The notes under the pieces were generated by a model. That model did not search any database. It was not told where the DNA came from and worked only from the letters and a program-made list of their open reading frames with translations. Positions 26,299 to 35,995 of a DNA stretch of 64,000 bases are shown here, in pieces. Position 1 is the first letter of the stretch. Every line of letters starts with the position of its first letter. This DNA is from Acholeplasma granularum ATCC 19168 (GTDB taxonomy: Bacteria; Bacillota_I; Bacilli_A; Acholeplasmatales; Acholeplasmataceae). The translations under genes and the position numbers were made by a program. The stretch lies in assembly GCF_000526235.1 (NCBI RefSeq), contig NZ_JAFR01000006.1, positions 124,001-188,000 on the forward strand, given 5' to 3'.

Positions 26299-26612
26299 TG
26301 ATTAAATATCGTTTTACGAAAGAAAATGGATATATCAAGACACTTACAGTCAAAGGACATGCATTATTTGGCGAATATGGCACAGATATTGTATGTAGTG
26401 CAGTATCAACTGCTTTAATTGTTAGTGTAAATGCAATTGAGGTCTTAGGATATAAAGAAAATTTTTATGCCAAGGTCGAAGAAGGAAACTTTGAATTAAC
26501 TATCTATGAAACAAATGAAGTTATCGAAGGATTACTTAAAAATTTAGAATACACATTAAATGAGCTAGAAGCTCAATATAAAACATACATTAAAAACCAT
26601 AAGGAGGGATAA
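26298..26612 (+). CDS. prp: Ribosomal-processing cysteine protease Prp (YsxB)
   Basis: 104 residues. The catalytic pair is His21 ([10 protein letters not shown]) and Cys33 (TDIVCSAVS), matching His22/Cys34 of the Staphylococcus enzyme. Prp removes the short N-terminal extension of L27 before ribosome assembly. It lies between rplU and rpmA as usual, and the L27 encoded next has the matching extension, so the system appears intact. Confidence 0.93.
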   Translation: MIKYRFTKENGYIKTLTVKGHALFGEYGTDIVCSAVSTALIVSVNAIEVLGYKENFYAKVEEGNFELTIYETNEVIEGLLKNLEYTLNELEAQYKTYIKNHKEG

Positions 26613-26613
26613 C

Positions 26614-26892
26614 ATGTTAAAGATTAATATTCAGTTATTCGCATCTAAAAAAGGGGTAGGGTCCACAAGAAACGGTCGTGACTCTAGATCCCAAAGATTA
26701 GGACAAAAATTATCTGACGGACAATTCGCTTCAGCTGGTTCAATTATTTATCGCCAAAGAGGAACTAAAATTCATCCAGGCAATAACGTTGGACGCGGCG
26801 GAGATGATACTTTATTCGCTAAAGTAACAGGAACTGTTAAATATGAGCGTAAAGGTAAAAACCGTACGCAAGTATCAGTTTACGAAGCTTAA
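26614..26892 (+). CDS. rpmA: 50S ribosomal protein L27 with cleavable N-terminal extension
   Basis: 92 residues. It begins [18 protein letters not shown]: the first nine residues are the Firmicute-type extension ending in the Prp site (cleavage expected between Phe9 and Ala10), after which the mature L27 N-terminus reaches the peptidyl-transferase centre. Body motifs [15 protein letters not shown] and GGDDTLFAK are canonical. It is followed by a perfect terminator. Confidence 0.97.
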   Translation: MLKINIQLFASKKGVGSTRNGRDSRSQRLGQKLSDGQFASAGSIIYRQRGTKIHPGNNVGRGGDDTLFAKVTGTVKYERKGKNRTQVSVYEA

Positions 26893-26898
26893 AATATT

Positions 26899-26927
26899 AA
26901 GGGTAATTGCAAATTACCCTTTTTTGT
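26899..26927 (+). terminator. Terminator after rpmA
   Basis: Perfect 10-bp stem AAGGGTAATT (26899-26908) / AATTACCCTT (26912-26921), GCA loop, T-run. Confidence 0.85.
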
Positions 26928-26958
26928 TGTAAAATTTTATTTCAAGGAGTAAAAAAAT

Positions 26959-28218
26959 ATGAGTGTATTTGTTGATGAAGTCACAGTTGAGTTAAAAGCT
27001 GGACGTGGTGGGAATGGAAAAGTTGCATATAGAAGAGAAGCCCATGTATCTATGGGGGGACCATCTGGTGGGAATGGTGGTTTGGGTGGTAACATCTTTT
27101 TTGTAGGTGATTCCGGAAAAAACACATTAATTGATTTAAAATATAATCGTCACATTCGTGCTGCAAATGGTGTACATGGTGGACCAAAGGGTATGCATGG
27201 TGCCAATGGTGAGGATCTTTTTGTTAGAGTCCCATTAGGCACGATTGTATATGATGAAAAAAATAATCTTGTTGGTGAAGTTTTAGAAAATGGTCAAAAA
27301 TTACTTGTAGCTGCTGGAGGCAAAGGTGGACGTGGAAACATGGCATTTGCATCCAATAGAAATAAGGCACCAGACTTTGCTGAACAAGGTGATTTTGGTC
27401 AAACATATTTAGCACGCGTGGAACTTCAAGTGCTGGCGGATGTTGGTTTACTAGGCTATCCATCAGTTGGAAAATCTACCTTAATTTCTGCAATTTCTAA
27501 TGCTAAAGCTAAAATAGCAGATTATCCTTTTACGACTCTTTACCCACAACTGGGTATGGTTCGTGTAGATAATGATGAATTTGTAATGGCTGATTTACCT
27601 GGATTAATAGAGTTTGCGCATTTAGGTGTTGGTTTAGGATTGCAGTTTTTAAAACACGTTGAACGTTGTAGAATATTACTACATATTGTTTCAATGGAAT
27701 CAGAAAATCCATATGATGATTATTTAAAGATTAATAAGGAATTAGTTTTATATGATGAGTCATTAGAAAATCGAACTCAAATAGTTGTGGCGAGTAAAAT
27801 GGATTTAGATGGTTCAAGACAAAAACTAGAGACTTTTAAAAAACAATTAGGTGATATTAAAGTTATAGAAATATCAGCAGTTACTCATCAAGGATTAGAA
27901 ACGTTAAAACATGAAATTATTAAAACCTTAAAAGTAATACCTAAATTTGAACCTAAAGAAATTACTAAAGTATATACATTTGATGAAGTTAAAGAGTCTG
28001 ATTTTATTGTTAAAATTGGTGATGATGGTATTGTTGATCTAAGTGGTGAAAAACTATTTGTATTGTTTAACCGTACTGATTTTAATAATGATTCAGCTGT
28101 TAAACGATTTGCTAGACAATTACGTGGGCTTGGTGTTGATGAAGCACTTAAGGATGCGGGTGTTAAAAATGGTGACATTGTTAGAATCTTTAGCTATGAA
28201 TTTGAATATTTAGAGTAA
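26959..28218 (+). CDS. obg: GTPase Obg/CgtA
   Basis: 419 residues in three parts. The glycine-rich Obg fold (1-158: GRGGNGKVAYRREAHV, GGKGGRGNMAFASNRNKAP) is followed by the G domain with G1 GYPSVGKSTLIS, switch DYPFTTLYP, G3 DLPGLIE and G4 SKMD, then a C-terminal OCT domain (about 345-419). It monitors large-subunit ribosome assembly and the stringent state. Its usual neighbours rplU-rpmA are upstream. The G3 region reads IEFAHLGVGLG where most Obg proteins have IEGAHEGVGLG, a small local deviation. Confidence 0.95.
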   Translation: MSVFVDEVTVELKAGRGGNGKVAYRREAHVSMGGPSGGNGGLGGNIFFVGDSGKNTLIDLKYNRHIRAANGVHGGPKGMHGANGEDLFVRVPLGTIVYDEKNNLVGEVLENGQKLLVAAGGKGGRGNMAFASNRNKAPDFAEQGDFGQTYLARVELQVLADVGLLGYPSVGKSTLISAISNAKAKIADYPFTTLYPQLGMVRVDNDEFVMADLPGLIEFAHLGVGLGLQFLKHVERCRILLHIVSMESENPYDDYLKINKELVLYDESLENRTQIVVASKMDLDGSRQKLETFKKQLGDIKVIEISAVTHQGLETLKHEIIKTLKVIPKFEPKEITKVYTFDEVKESDFIVKIGDDGIVDLSGEKLFVLFNRTDFNNDSAVKRFARQLRGLGVDEALKDAGVKNGDIVRIFSYEFEYLE

Positions 28219-28245
28219 GTTAAGTTTAAATCAATAAAAATGAAG

Positions 28246-28273
28246 AACTAATCCACATGATTAGTTTTTTTTA
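28246..28273 (+). terminator. Terminator after obg
   Basis: 8-bp stem AACTAATC (28246-28253) / GATTAGTT (28259-28266), CACAT loop and T8 run. Confidence 0.8.
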
Positions 28274-28274
28274 T

Positions 28275-28305
28275 AAAAAAACTATAGAAGTTAATCTATA
28301 GTTTT
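28275..28305 (-). terminator. Terminator of the coiled-coil gene, overlapping its stop codon
   Basis: Read on the minus strand, AAAACTATAG / CTATAGTTTT forms a perfect 10-bp stem followed by a U-run. The stop codon (28296-28298) lies in its ascending arm. Confidence 0.7.
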
Positions 28306-31300
28306 AATGTTTTTTGTTTAAAAATGTAACTCTTTTTAGCGTCTTCTAACTCTTTTAAATATAAAACTTTTTCATGATTCTCAACTTTAAGTGTGAATTT
28401 TTGCATTTTCTTGTCATTTTCCTTAATGACTTGGTTTTTCTTATTTAAGATTTCTTTAAGATATTCAACCACTTGAGATCTTTTCTTATCAAACAATTGT
28501 TGTTTTTTGATAATTGACTGCTCTAAATTTGCTAATTTTTGTTTGTTTTGTTCAATCAGTTTATTTTCTGTATGTGTAAATCTAGATGATAGTTGAGTAT
28601 TTTTAGTGCTCGTATTTTCTTGAAGGACCTTTAAATTTTTTTCTTTAACTAAAAGGAGTTCATTAAGTCTTAAAACTGCTTTTTGATTATTTTGATCAAG
28701 TTTTAGAACTTGTTTGTTATATTCTAAATTCATTTGTTCAATGACTGATTTTAAATTCGCATCTATTAACATCATTTCGTTTGTTAAGTTTGATTCTGAT
28801 GACATAATTTGATCTTCTATAATCTTAATAGCTTTTCTTTTTTGTTCGAGTTCTAACTCTTTTTCTTTGAACAAAGAGTTTTTTATATTTAGGATTAATG
28901 AATCTTTTTCCTTGATTAGGTTTTCCAAATGAATATTAAATTCAGATAGAAGTTTTTTCTCACTTGTTTCTAACGCTGTCTTTTCGCTTTGAAGCTGTGA
29001 TTGAACAGATTTTTGCTTTTGAGTAAAAGAGATTTTAAGTAAATTTTGTTTTTGCATTAAACTGTTAGATAATTTTACACTACCTCTTAATAGATCTTGA
29101 TATAAGGAGTTATTTTGTTTTTCAAATAATTCTTCAATGTTAATAAATCCTTTTTGATATTCATTCATTATTTTATCAGTTAGATAAATAGGTTGATCTA
29201 ATTTACTTGTAAGTGCCATTATACGGTCTTCATAGGATTCAAATAATTGTGAAACTTTTTTAATAGAAACAGTATAAAATACTTTTTGTTGTAGATAATT
29301 TTTAGCTTCTTTTTGATTTTTAATTGTAAGTTGACTTTTCTTATGATTTAAATCCTTATTTATATTTTCTAGTTGATTGTATAACTTTTCAATTTGAATT
29401 CCATTTTTAATAATTGTGGCATCTAAAGTAGCTATTTCAGATTCTAAGTTATTTAACTGTTTTGAAAGAAGTAACTTTTCTGCGGATAATTCCTTTTGAC
29501 TTAAGTCTTTTTTCTCAACATTATTAATTAAAGACTGGATACGGTCTATATTAGATGATAATATAATGACTTGATCATCAAGTTGCTGATTCAGATGTTT
29601 TAGGTTTGAAATTTTATCGTCAATCACTCTAATTTTTTCTTGATAATCAGATACTAATATATTAATATCAGTATTTAATTTATCTGATGTTAAATCATTT
29701 ATTTTTTGTTCTTGGAATGTGTTTAAATCAAATAAAAATTGATCTTTTGAATATTCTTGTAGTGTTTTTAGTTCTTTAAATACTTGTAAATAAAGTTGAA
29801 TAAACTGCTTAACATCTTCAGGATGAGCAGGTATTTCATAAAAGTTAATTAAACTTAGCATGAAATGGTGATGTATATTATAAATTAAGTATATTTGATT
29901 AAATAAAAAGTGAACTCTAGAGTGTATAACCTCTAAATCTTTGGTAATCAATTCTTTCTTATTGTTAACTAACTCGAGTTGTTCATAAAAGTATAAGTTA
30001 CTATCCTCTAGTGAGAGTTTAACCTTTAATGTATTATGTTTTAGATGTAGACTATTAGATAAATATTCGCTATAGGCTTGCTCTTGTTTTTTAAAGTGTT
30101 CAAGTTCTATTTCAAAAGCTGTTTTATCCTGCAAATATTTTAACTCATTGGCTTCTACAACGGATTCAAAGGTATGATTGATTAAATCTTTTTTTAATTT
30201 TTGATTAGCCAATTGTTGTTCTTTTAGTACGTTTTCTTTATCAATTTGTAATTGTAAAGTCATATTTAATACATTAGTTTCATGTTCTAATTTTAAGTCA
30301 AGTAATGAGATTTCATGTTTTTTATTTGTTCTAAAAACATTTAATTTATGATTTAGGCTATCTTCCTCATATTGATAGTGACTTAGATGGTAATTGGTAT
30401 CATTTGATAGTAGATTGACATCTTTTTCAGAAATAGAATTGGCTATACTTAACTTTAAATCAAGTGGTGCAATTTGAGATAAGTGGTCATGATCAAGTCT
30501 ATCCATTTCTAATTCGTATAGTTGCTTGATATGTTTTAATTGCTGCTCAATAACTTTTTGCTCATATATGTAGTTTTGTTCATTATTATATATAAGTTGT
30601 TTTTGTTCAATAATAATTTTTTTACCAAGCATGCGCCAATTAGATTTATCTTCAATAAGTTTGTATTCTAATATAGATAATTTATGATAATGCTCTTTCA
30701 TTTTTGATTGAGTTTCTTTTTCGGTGCGAATAATTTGTTTATTAAGTTCGTTTTCTTGATTGCGTAAAAATTTTCTATGTTCTTTATTTAGAGTTTTAAT
30801 TTCATCTTCAGTTGTCGCATCATTTACTAATTTTTTATGTTCTAAAGTTTTATCTTGTCTTTCTGAGGTGATTGCATCTCTAAAAGAACTCAGTTTGGAG
30901 TTTAATAATGAAATTGATTCTCCAGTTTCTTTGATTAGTTTTTCTTTTTCAATATTAAAGTTGTCAATAATTATATTAATATTATTTTTATGAGTCTCAA
31001 CTTTATCTTTATATGTTTTTTCAAGTTCTTTATTATTTAATTGATAATCACTTTTTAATTTATCAAGTGCTGCTTCAAGTGGCTTTTTTTGAGATTCATA
31101 AACATCTTTAATATCTTTTAAAAGATCTGCCTTTTTAATCTTTAGATTATCAATAGATTTATTAAATTCTGTTAAGGCTTGATGATAATCACTTTTTATA
31201 GATAAGTATTTTTTATCTGATTGGTCACGGTAAAAGTTTTTTGTCTCATTAATTGATTTAATTTGAGTAGATATACTTTTTTCATAATCAGAAAGTTCAT

Positions 31301-31847
31301 TATCAATTAAAAGCAAGTTGTTTGCATAAATTTCATTGATATTTGTTATATCTTCATGGTGATTAGATTCTAGTTTTTCAATAGATAATGCACTTTGTTT
31401 TTTAATGTTTATAATATTTCTTTCAATAATTGAAATTTCTTTTGAACGTATATTTTGTGCAGATGATTTAGATTGTAAAAAGACATCATATATTTCTGAT
31501 AAAGAATTATTTATTTTATCAATTTCATGTGCCATTTGATTTTTTAAATTTATTAAATCTAAATTGGATTGTTCATCAAGTACTAATAATTCTTGATCAA
31601 CTTGTTCATGTACAAGTTGAATGTTAGTTTTAAAAGTTTTAATTTTTTCAGAGAAAAGATGATTGAGTTTTTCTTGATTATCATTTGTATCTTTTAATAC
31701 TAATTGATGAGCTTTTTCGAAAGACAAAAATTCTCTCTTGATATTTGAGAGTAAAGTTTTTAGTGGAGCCACTATAGATTTATATTTTTTATCCTTTTTA
31801 GCAAGTTCTTCAAGTGCTAAATTTGATTCTTTTATAAAGTCAAACAA
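28296..31847 (-). CDS. Giant coiled-coil protein of unknown function
   Basis: 1183 residues. Nearly all of it is charged, Lys/Glu/Leu/Ile/Asn/Gln-rich heptad-like helix, with no cysteine, one tryptophan and only about six prolines. Two long coils (about 60-640 and 720-1183) flank a short hydrophobic, aromatic segment with two prolines (about 642-715, containing RVHFLFNQIYLIYN and FYEIPAHPEDV) that could be a hinge. There is no signal peptide, membrane segment or Walker motif, so it is not a complete SMC/Rad50 ATPase. The start is TTG 31847 with AGGTGA six bases upstream, and a TATAAT lies on the minus strand at 31869-31874. It is a lone gene between obg and ruvA. A cytoskeletal or scaffold role is plausible for a wall-less cell but unproven. 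Confidence 0.75.
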   Translation of the reverse strand: MFDFIKESNLALEELAKKDKKYKSIVAPLKTLLSNIKREFLSFEKAHQLVLKDTNDNQEKLNHLFSEKIKTFKTNIQLVHEQVDQELLVLDEQSNLDLINLKNQMAHEIDKINNSLSEIYDVFLQSKSSAQNIRSKEISIIERNIINIKKQSALSIEKLESNHHEDITNINEIYANNLLLIDNELSDYEKSISTQIKSINETKNFYRDQSDKKYLSIKSDYHQALTEFNKSIDNLKIKKADLLKDIKDVYESQKKPLEAALDKLKSDYQLNNKELEKTYKDKVETHKNNINIIIDNFNIEKEKLIKETGESISLLNSKLSSFRDAITSERQDKTLEHKKLVNDATTEDEIKTLNKEHRKFLRNQENELNKQIIRTEKETQSKMKEHYHKLSILEYKLIEDKSNWRMLGKKIIIEQKQLIYNNEQNYIYEQKVIEQQLKHIKQLYELEMDRLDHDHLSQIAPLDLKLSIANSISEKDVNLLSNDTNYHLSHYQYEEDSLNHKLNVFRTNKKHEISLLDLKLEHETNVLNMTLQLQIDKENVLKEQQLANQKLKKDLINHTFESVVEANELKYLQDKTAFEIELEHFKKQEQAYSEYLSNSLHLKHNTLKVKLSLEDSNLYFYEQLELVNNKKELITKDLEVIHSRVHFLFNQIYLIYNIHHHFMLSLINFYEIPAHPEDVKQFIQLYLQVFKELKTLQEYSKDQFLFDLNTFQEQKINDLTSDKLNTDINILVSDYQEKIRVIDDKISNLKHLNQQLDDQVIILSSNIDRIQSLINNVEKKDLSQKELSAEKLLLSKQLNNLESEIATLDATIIKNGIQIEKLYNQLENINKDLNHKKSQLTIKNQKEAKNYLQQKVFYTVSIKKVSQLFESYEDRIMALTSKLDQPIYLTDKIMNEYQKGFINIEELFEKQNNSLYQDLLRGSVKLSNSLMQKQNLLKISFTQKQKSVQSQLQSEKTALETSEKKLLSEFNIHLENLIKEKDSLILNIKNSLFKEKELELEQKRKAIKIIEDQIMSSESNLTNEMMLIDANLKSVIEQMNLEYNKQVLKLDQNNQKAVLRLNELLLVKEKNLKVLQENTSTKNTQLSSRFTHTENKLIEQNKQKLANLEQSIIKKQQLFDKKRSQVVEYLKEILNKKNQVIKENDKKMQKFTLKVENHEKVLYLKELEDAKKSYIFKQKTLKL

Positions 31848-32104
31848 GTATAATCACCTACATACCTAATTATATCATAATGCCTTAGTAGTAACATCTT
31901 AAATATCTATCTAAATATGAACTATAAATCTTTTAATTAAATTTATTATAAAAAAAAGAATGTATATTCTAGATTATGAACATAAAAGATTTGAATTTTA
32001 TTAATATTTGTAAAACACTATAAAGATATAACTAAAAAGATAAAAAATGAGCATAAAATGGTATAATAAACGTTATAAAAGTAATTAAAGATGGGTGATG
32101 AATA
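31848..32104. other. AT-rich divergent promoter region, coiled-coil gene / ruvA
   Basis: A 257-base gap. On the minus strand TATAAT at 31869-31874 serves the coiled-coil gene. On the plus strand TATAAT at 32062-32067 lies 38 nt before ruvA, without a clear -35. I see no further RNA or ORF. Confidence 0.45.
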
Positions 32105-32665
32105 ATGTACAGATATATTAAAGGTGTTGTAACACAAATCACACCTCAACACATTGTAGTTGAAAATAATGGTATTGGATATTTAGTATTAAGTCCAATT
32201 CCTTATCAATATAAAATAGGTGAGGAAACAACACTTGTTACCTATTTACACGTTAGAGAAGATCTTTTTAGTCTCTATGGATTTAAAGATGATGAAACGC
32301 TTCAACTTTTCTTAAAATTAATTAGTGTTTCAGGCATTGGACCAAAATCTGCGATGAGTATTGTAGCATATGATGATAGTACAAAGATTATTACAGCTAT
32401 TGAGCAAGGAGATGCGAAGTATTTAACGAAGTTTCCTGGAATAGGTATGAAATCAGCACAACAAATAATACTAGACTTAAAGGGTAAACTTGTAAGTGAT
32501 GACTTAGATGTAAAACTTATAAGTGATAATTCTAAAGATGTCGCAGCTGCATTAGAAGCACTAGGCTATAACAAGAAAGAGATTGCAAAAGCAATTAAAA
32601 ACGTTGATTTTGATCAAGAATTAGACAAAGCACTAAAAAGTGCATTATCATATCTTTTAAAGTAG
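32105..32665 (+). CDS. ruvA: Holliday junction DNA helicase subunit RuvA
   Basis: 186 residues. N-terminal OB domain (MYRYIKGVVTQITPQHIVVENNGIGY), then helix-hairpin-helix repeats (LISVSGIGPKSAMSIV, FPGIGMKSAQQIILDLKGK) and the C-terminal RuvB-binding domain (ALEALGYNKKEIAKAI). It binds four-way junctions as a tetramer and positions RuvB motors. The gene is 7 nt from ruvB. No ruvC is present here, as in other Firmicutes that use RecU instead. Confidence 0.95.
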   Translation: MYRYIKGVVTQITPQHIVVENNGIGYLVLSPIPYQYKIGEETTLVTYLHVREDLFSLYGFKDDETLQLFLKLISVSGIGPKSAMSIVAYDDSTKIITAIEQGDAKYLTKFPGIGMKSAQQIILDLKGKLVSDDLDVKLISDNSKDVAAALEALGYNKKEIAKAIKNVDFDQELDKALKSALSYLLK

Positions 32666-32672
32666 GTAGTTT

Positions 32673-33686
32673 ATGAGTGAAGAAAAATCAGTATTAAGAG
32701 ATCTTAATTTAAAAAATGATGATGAGTTATTACTACGTCCTCAAACACTTAATCAATACATTGGACAAGATGATATAAAAGAAATGTTAAGTATCTATAT
32801 TCAGGCAGCATTAAAAAGAGAAGAAAGTTTAGATCACGTATTATTATATGGTGCCCCAGGTTTAGGAAAGACTACACTTGCTCAAATTATTGCAAATGAG
32901 TTAGGTGTGGATATTAAGATCACATCAGGACCAGCTATTGAAAAAACTGGTGATTTAGTAGCGCTTTTATCTACATTAAATGCCGGTGATGTCTTATTTA
33001 TTGATGAGATTCACCGAATACCTAGATTTGTTGAAGAAGTTTTATATTCAGCAATGGAAGATTATACACTTGATATTGTCTTAGATAAAGAAAGAGATTC
33101 TAGAAGTATTAGAATTGAATTACCTCCATTTACCTTAATTGGTGCAACTACCAGATTTGGTGATTTAAGTCATCCGTTAAGAGAACGATTCGGTGCTGTT
33201 TTTAGGCTAAGTTATTATAAACTTGAAGAAATTAAGAAAATAGTACGTAGAACATCTTTAGTCTATCAAAATGAAATTGAAGAATCAGCAGTTATCGAAC
33301 TTTCTAAAAGAAGTCGCGGTACACCAAGAATTGCTAACCGTTTATTTAGACGTGTTAGAGACTTTGCTGAAATAATGACGGATACAGTGATTACTTTAGA
33401 AATTACTGAGCTAGCATTATCAAAACTTGGTATCGATCAAAAAGGTCTTGATGCTTCGGACTACTTATATTTAAAAGGTATTGTAGAGCGATTTAATGGT
33501 GGCCCGGTTGGACTTGAGTCACTCGCATCAACAATTGGTGAGGAACCTGGTACAATTGAGGATGTTTATGAACCATATTTACTTCAAGAAGGATACATTA
33601 AAAGAACACCCAGAGGTAGAGTAGCAACTGAACTTGCTTATAACCTTTTAGGTAAAAAATATTATAAAGGATTACTAGAAAATTGA
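32673..33686 (+). CDS. ruvB: Holliday junction branch migration ATPase RuvB
   Basis: 337 residues. AAA+ ATPase with [12 protein letters not shown], Walker [13 protein letters not shown] near 61, Walker B LFIDEIHR, sensor 1 GATTRFG and the arginine finger region LRERFG, plus the C-terminal winged helix ([32 protein letters not shown]). It drives branch migration with RuvA. It ends in TGA overlapping the TTG start of queA. Confidence 0.97.
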   Translation: MSEEKSVLRDLNLKNDDELLLRPQTLNQYIGQDDIKEMLSIYIQAALKREESLDHVLLYGAPGLGKTTLAQIIANELGVDIKITSGPAIEKTGDLVALLSTLNAGDVLFIDEIHRIPRFVEEVLYSAMEDYTLDIVLDKERDSRSIRIELPPFTLIGATTRFGDLSHPLRERFGAVFRLSYYKLEEIKKIVRRTSLVYQNEIEESAVIELSKRSRGTPRIANRLFRRVRDFAEIMTDTVITLEITELALSKLGIDQKGLDASDYLYLKGIVERFNGGPVGLESLASTIGEEPGTIEDVYEPYLLQEGYIKRTPRGRVATELAYNLLGKKYYKGLLEN

Positions 33687-34702
33687 AATTAGACTTATTT
33701 GACTATGAATTACCTAAAGAACTTATCGCACAACATCCAAAAGATAAAAGAGATCATTCTAAATTGCTTGTTGTTGATAGAAAATTAAATACTACAAAAG
33801 ATCTAATGTTTTATGATTTTTTAGATGAATTATGCGAAAACGATGTTTTGGTCATGAATAACACTAAAGTTATACCTGCCAGACTGATTGGAGAAAAAAC
33901 AGATACCCATGCAGTTATTGAAGTATTATTATTAAAAGACCTAGGTAATAATCATTGGGAAGCATTAACTAAACCTGCAAAAAAAGTTAAAGTAGGTACA
34001 AAAATATCTTTTGGTAATGATAAATTAATCTTAGAATGTATACAAATAAAAGATGAAGGTATACGTATATTTAAAACCATTTATGAGGGTATATTTTTAG
34101 AAGTTTTAGAAAGTTTAGGCACAATGCCTCTACCTCCTTATATAACTGAAAAACTAGAAGATCCAAATAGGTATCAAACTGTTTATGCTAAACTTTCAGG
34201 GTCAGCAGCAGCACCTACTGCAGGACTTCATTTCACAAATGAACTTTTAGATAAAATCAGAAAAAAAGGTGTTTTAGTACTTGAAATTACACTTCATGTT
34301 GGATTAGGCACGTTTAGACCTGTACAAGTAGAGGATATAACAACCCATCAAATGCATCATGAAAGTTATGAAATCTCAGAAGAAGTTGCAATTAAATTAA
34401 ATGATTCCGTAAAAAATAAAAAAAGAATTATTGCTGTTGGAACAACAACAGTTCGTACTTTAGAATCAAATTATAATAATGGTTTTACATCAGGAAATTA
34501 CTCAACAAATATATTTATATATCCGGGTTATAAGTTTAAAGTGGTTGATTCAATATTAACTAACTTTCATTTACCTAAATCTAGTTTAATGATGTTAATT
34601 TCTGCTTTCTATAATAGAGAAAGAATTCTTGAGGTTTATAAAGAAGCTGTAAATAAAAACTATCGCTTCTTTTCATTCGGCGATAGTATGTTTATTAAAT
34701 AA
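33683..34702 (+). CDS. queA: S-adenosylmethionine:tRNA ribosyltransferase-isomerase
   Basis: 339 residues. Typical start [17 protein letters not shown] and motifs [46 protein letters not shown] and [20 protein letters not shown]. It transfers and rearranges the ribosyl group of SAM onto 7-aminomethyl-7-deazaguanine in tRNA, a late step of queuosine formation. It starts with TTG inside the ruvB stop (ruvB-queA order as in other Firmicutes). Its last 8 bases overlap the convergent uppP gene. Confidence 0.96.
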   Translation: MKLDLFDYELPKELIAQHPKDKRDHSKLLVVDRKLNTTKDLMFYDFLDELCENDVLVMNNTKVIPARLIGEKTDTHAVIEVLLLKDLGNNHWEALTKPAKKVKVGTKISFGNDKLILECIQIKDEGIRIFKTIYEGIFLEVLESLGTMPLPPYITEKLEDPNRYQTVYAKLSGSAAAPTAGLHFTNELLDKIRKKGVLVLEITLHVGLGTFRPVQVEDITTHQMHHESYEISEEVAIKLNDSVKNKKRIIAVGTTTVRTLESNYNNGFTSGNYSTNIFIYPGYKFKVVDSILTNFHLPKSSLMMLISAFYNRERILEVYKEAVNKNYRFFSFGDSMFIK

Positions 34703-35531
34703 AATATAATGTTATTGATAATATTCCAATTAAAAGTGCATATATTGAAAACCAAATAAGATTATTAACCTTTACATATTTACTCATAATGCGAACAGTA
34801 AGTAATGAAAAGATAAAACTAAATACAAAAGCAATCACAAATCCTGGGATATCAATTATTCCAGGATTTTTTATTGAATCATATAACCCAAGTGCTGATA
34901 CAGGAACACTTACAACGATATAACTTAAAAATGAAAACTTTAATACTTTAGAAATTTCTATTTTTTGACTTAAACCACCAACCATAGTTATACCTGAACG
35001 ACTAATACCAGGAAAAACTGCAAACATTTGAAATAATCCTATGAAACTTGCACGCTTAAAACTAATATTATTTTCAAAGTTTTTATTTCTTAAATTGAAA
35101 ACTAGGAATAGTAATAAAGCAGTTAAAATAAGTGAGATTCCTACTGTAAGTAAATTAGTATAATCATTAAGAACTGAATTAAAGAAAAAACCGACAATAC
35201 CTATTGGTATAATAGCAATTATAAGTTTTAGACTATAATTAAAATTTTCTTTAATTAGGTTATCATTTCTTGAATTCCTATTAAAAATAAAACGCCAACT
35301 ATCAACAATCAACGACTTTATATCCTTAAAGTAATACATAAATAGCGCTAAGAATGAACCCATATTAGTAATCATTAAAAATAGTGATAAACTTTCACCT
35401 AAATCCTTACCACCCATAAAAATTTTTGAAAATAGTACTAAATGACCAGAAGATGATACAGGAAAGATTTCAGTTATCCCTTGAATAATACCTAATATCA
35501 TATATATAAATAAATCAATTATGTAACTCAT
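34695..35531 (-). CDS. uppP: Undecaprenyl-diphosphatase UppP (BacA)
   Basis: 278 residues, about eight membrane segments. Signature IQGITEIFPVSSSGH with Gln17 and Glu21 of the (E/Q)xxxE motif, and FPGISRSGITM near 180. It removes a phosphate from undecaprenyl-PP on the outer face of the membrane to recycle the lipid carrier and may confer bacitracin tolerance. The start ATG 35531 has AAAGGA upstream and an extended -10 TGCTATAAT (minus, 35567-35575). Its presence next to a PopT-type gene is notable if the host has no peptidoglycan. Confidence 0.95.
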   Translation of the reverse strand: MSYIIDLFIYMILGIIQGITEIFPVSSSGHLVLFSKIFMGGKDLGESLSLFLMITNMGSFLALFMYYFKDIKSLIVDSWRFIFNRNSRNDNLIKENFNYSLKLIIAIIPIGIVGFFFNSVLNDYTNLLTVGISLILTALLLFLVFNLRNKNFENNISFKRASFIGLFQMFAVFPGISRSGITMVGGLSQKIEISKVLKFSFLSYIVVSVPVSALGLYDSIKNPGIIDIPGFVIAFVFSFIFSLLTVRIMSKYVKVNNLIWFSIYALLIGILSITLYFI

Positions 35532-35566
35532 AGTTAATATGTCCTTTAAAATGTTGTATTATCGCT

Positions 35567-35575
35567 ATTATAGCA
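35567..35575 (-). promoter_or_regulatory. Extended -10 promoter of uppP
   Basis: Minus-strand TGCTATAAT, 36 nt before the uppP start. Confidence 0.45.
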
Positions 35576-35584
35576 TAATAAAGA

Positions 35585-35613
35585 TTGAATTTTCTTGAAA
35601 AAAAACATATAAT
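35585..35613 (+). promoter_or_regulatory. Promoter of the EIIB-like/HPr/popT/trmB operon
   Basis: TTGAAT (35585-35590), 17-bp spacer, perfect TATAAT (35608-35613). Its position rules out the in-frame TTG at 35585 as a start codon. Confidence 0.7.
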
Positions 35614-35635
35614 GATAAGTAAGGAAAGTGATATC

Positions 35636-35995
35636 ATGTTAACAACAAATCAAATAATTACTTTAATCGTATCATTGATTGTTATTGCAGTAGGTATGAC
35701 ATATTTATATTTATACCATAGAAAAAACACTCAAGATTCAAAAAATAAAATGACTATTAATATTAAAACACTACTAGAAGCATTAGGTGGTGCAAATAAT
35801 ATTATAGATACATTTTTGGATCATAAAAGACTTAAAGTAAAATTAGAAAATCCAAAATTAATATCTCAAACCTTGTTAAAATCTCTTGAAATATCTGGGT
35901 TTTTAACAGGCAAAGAAATTAAATTATTAATTAAGGATAACCCAGTTGATGTAAAAAATAAGTTAGATAAGTTAAGAAATGAGGTAAGACAATGA
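35636..35995 (+). CDS. Membrane-anchored PTS EIIB-like protein lacking the phosphorylated Cys
   Basis: 119 residues. One N-terminal membrane segment (about 6-27), a short basic linker, then about 80 residues that follow the glucose-family EIIB pattern: TLLEALGGANNI, a strand ending RLKVKL, and GFLTGKEIKLLIKDN. In active EIIB domains a cysteine sits just before the RLRV-like strand. Here that segment reads DTFLDHKRLKV, and the protein has no cysteine at all, so it cannot carry phosphate in the usual way. ATG 35636 is preceded by AAGGAAAG, and the promoter excludes a longer form. It overlaps the HPr gene by 4 nt, suggesting a sensing or docking role for PTS proteins. The homology is by eye. Confidence 0.55.
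   Translation: MLTTNQIITLIVSLIVIAVGMTYLYLYHRKNTQDSKNKMTINIKTLLEALGGANNIIDTFLDHKRLKVKLENPKLISQTLLKSLEISGFLTGKEIKLLIKDNPVDVKNKLDKLRNEVRQ

Noticed and set aside
28296-31847. SMC or Rad50 ATPase
   Set aside because: No Walker A, Walker B or ABC signature at either end; only the coil-hinge-coil look is shared.
35585-35635. Longer start of the EIIB-like gene at TTG 35585
   Set aside because: The codon lies in the -35 element of the promoter, upstream of the transcription start.
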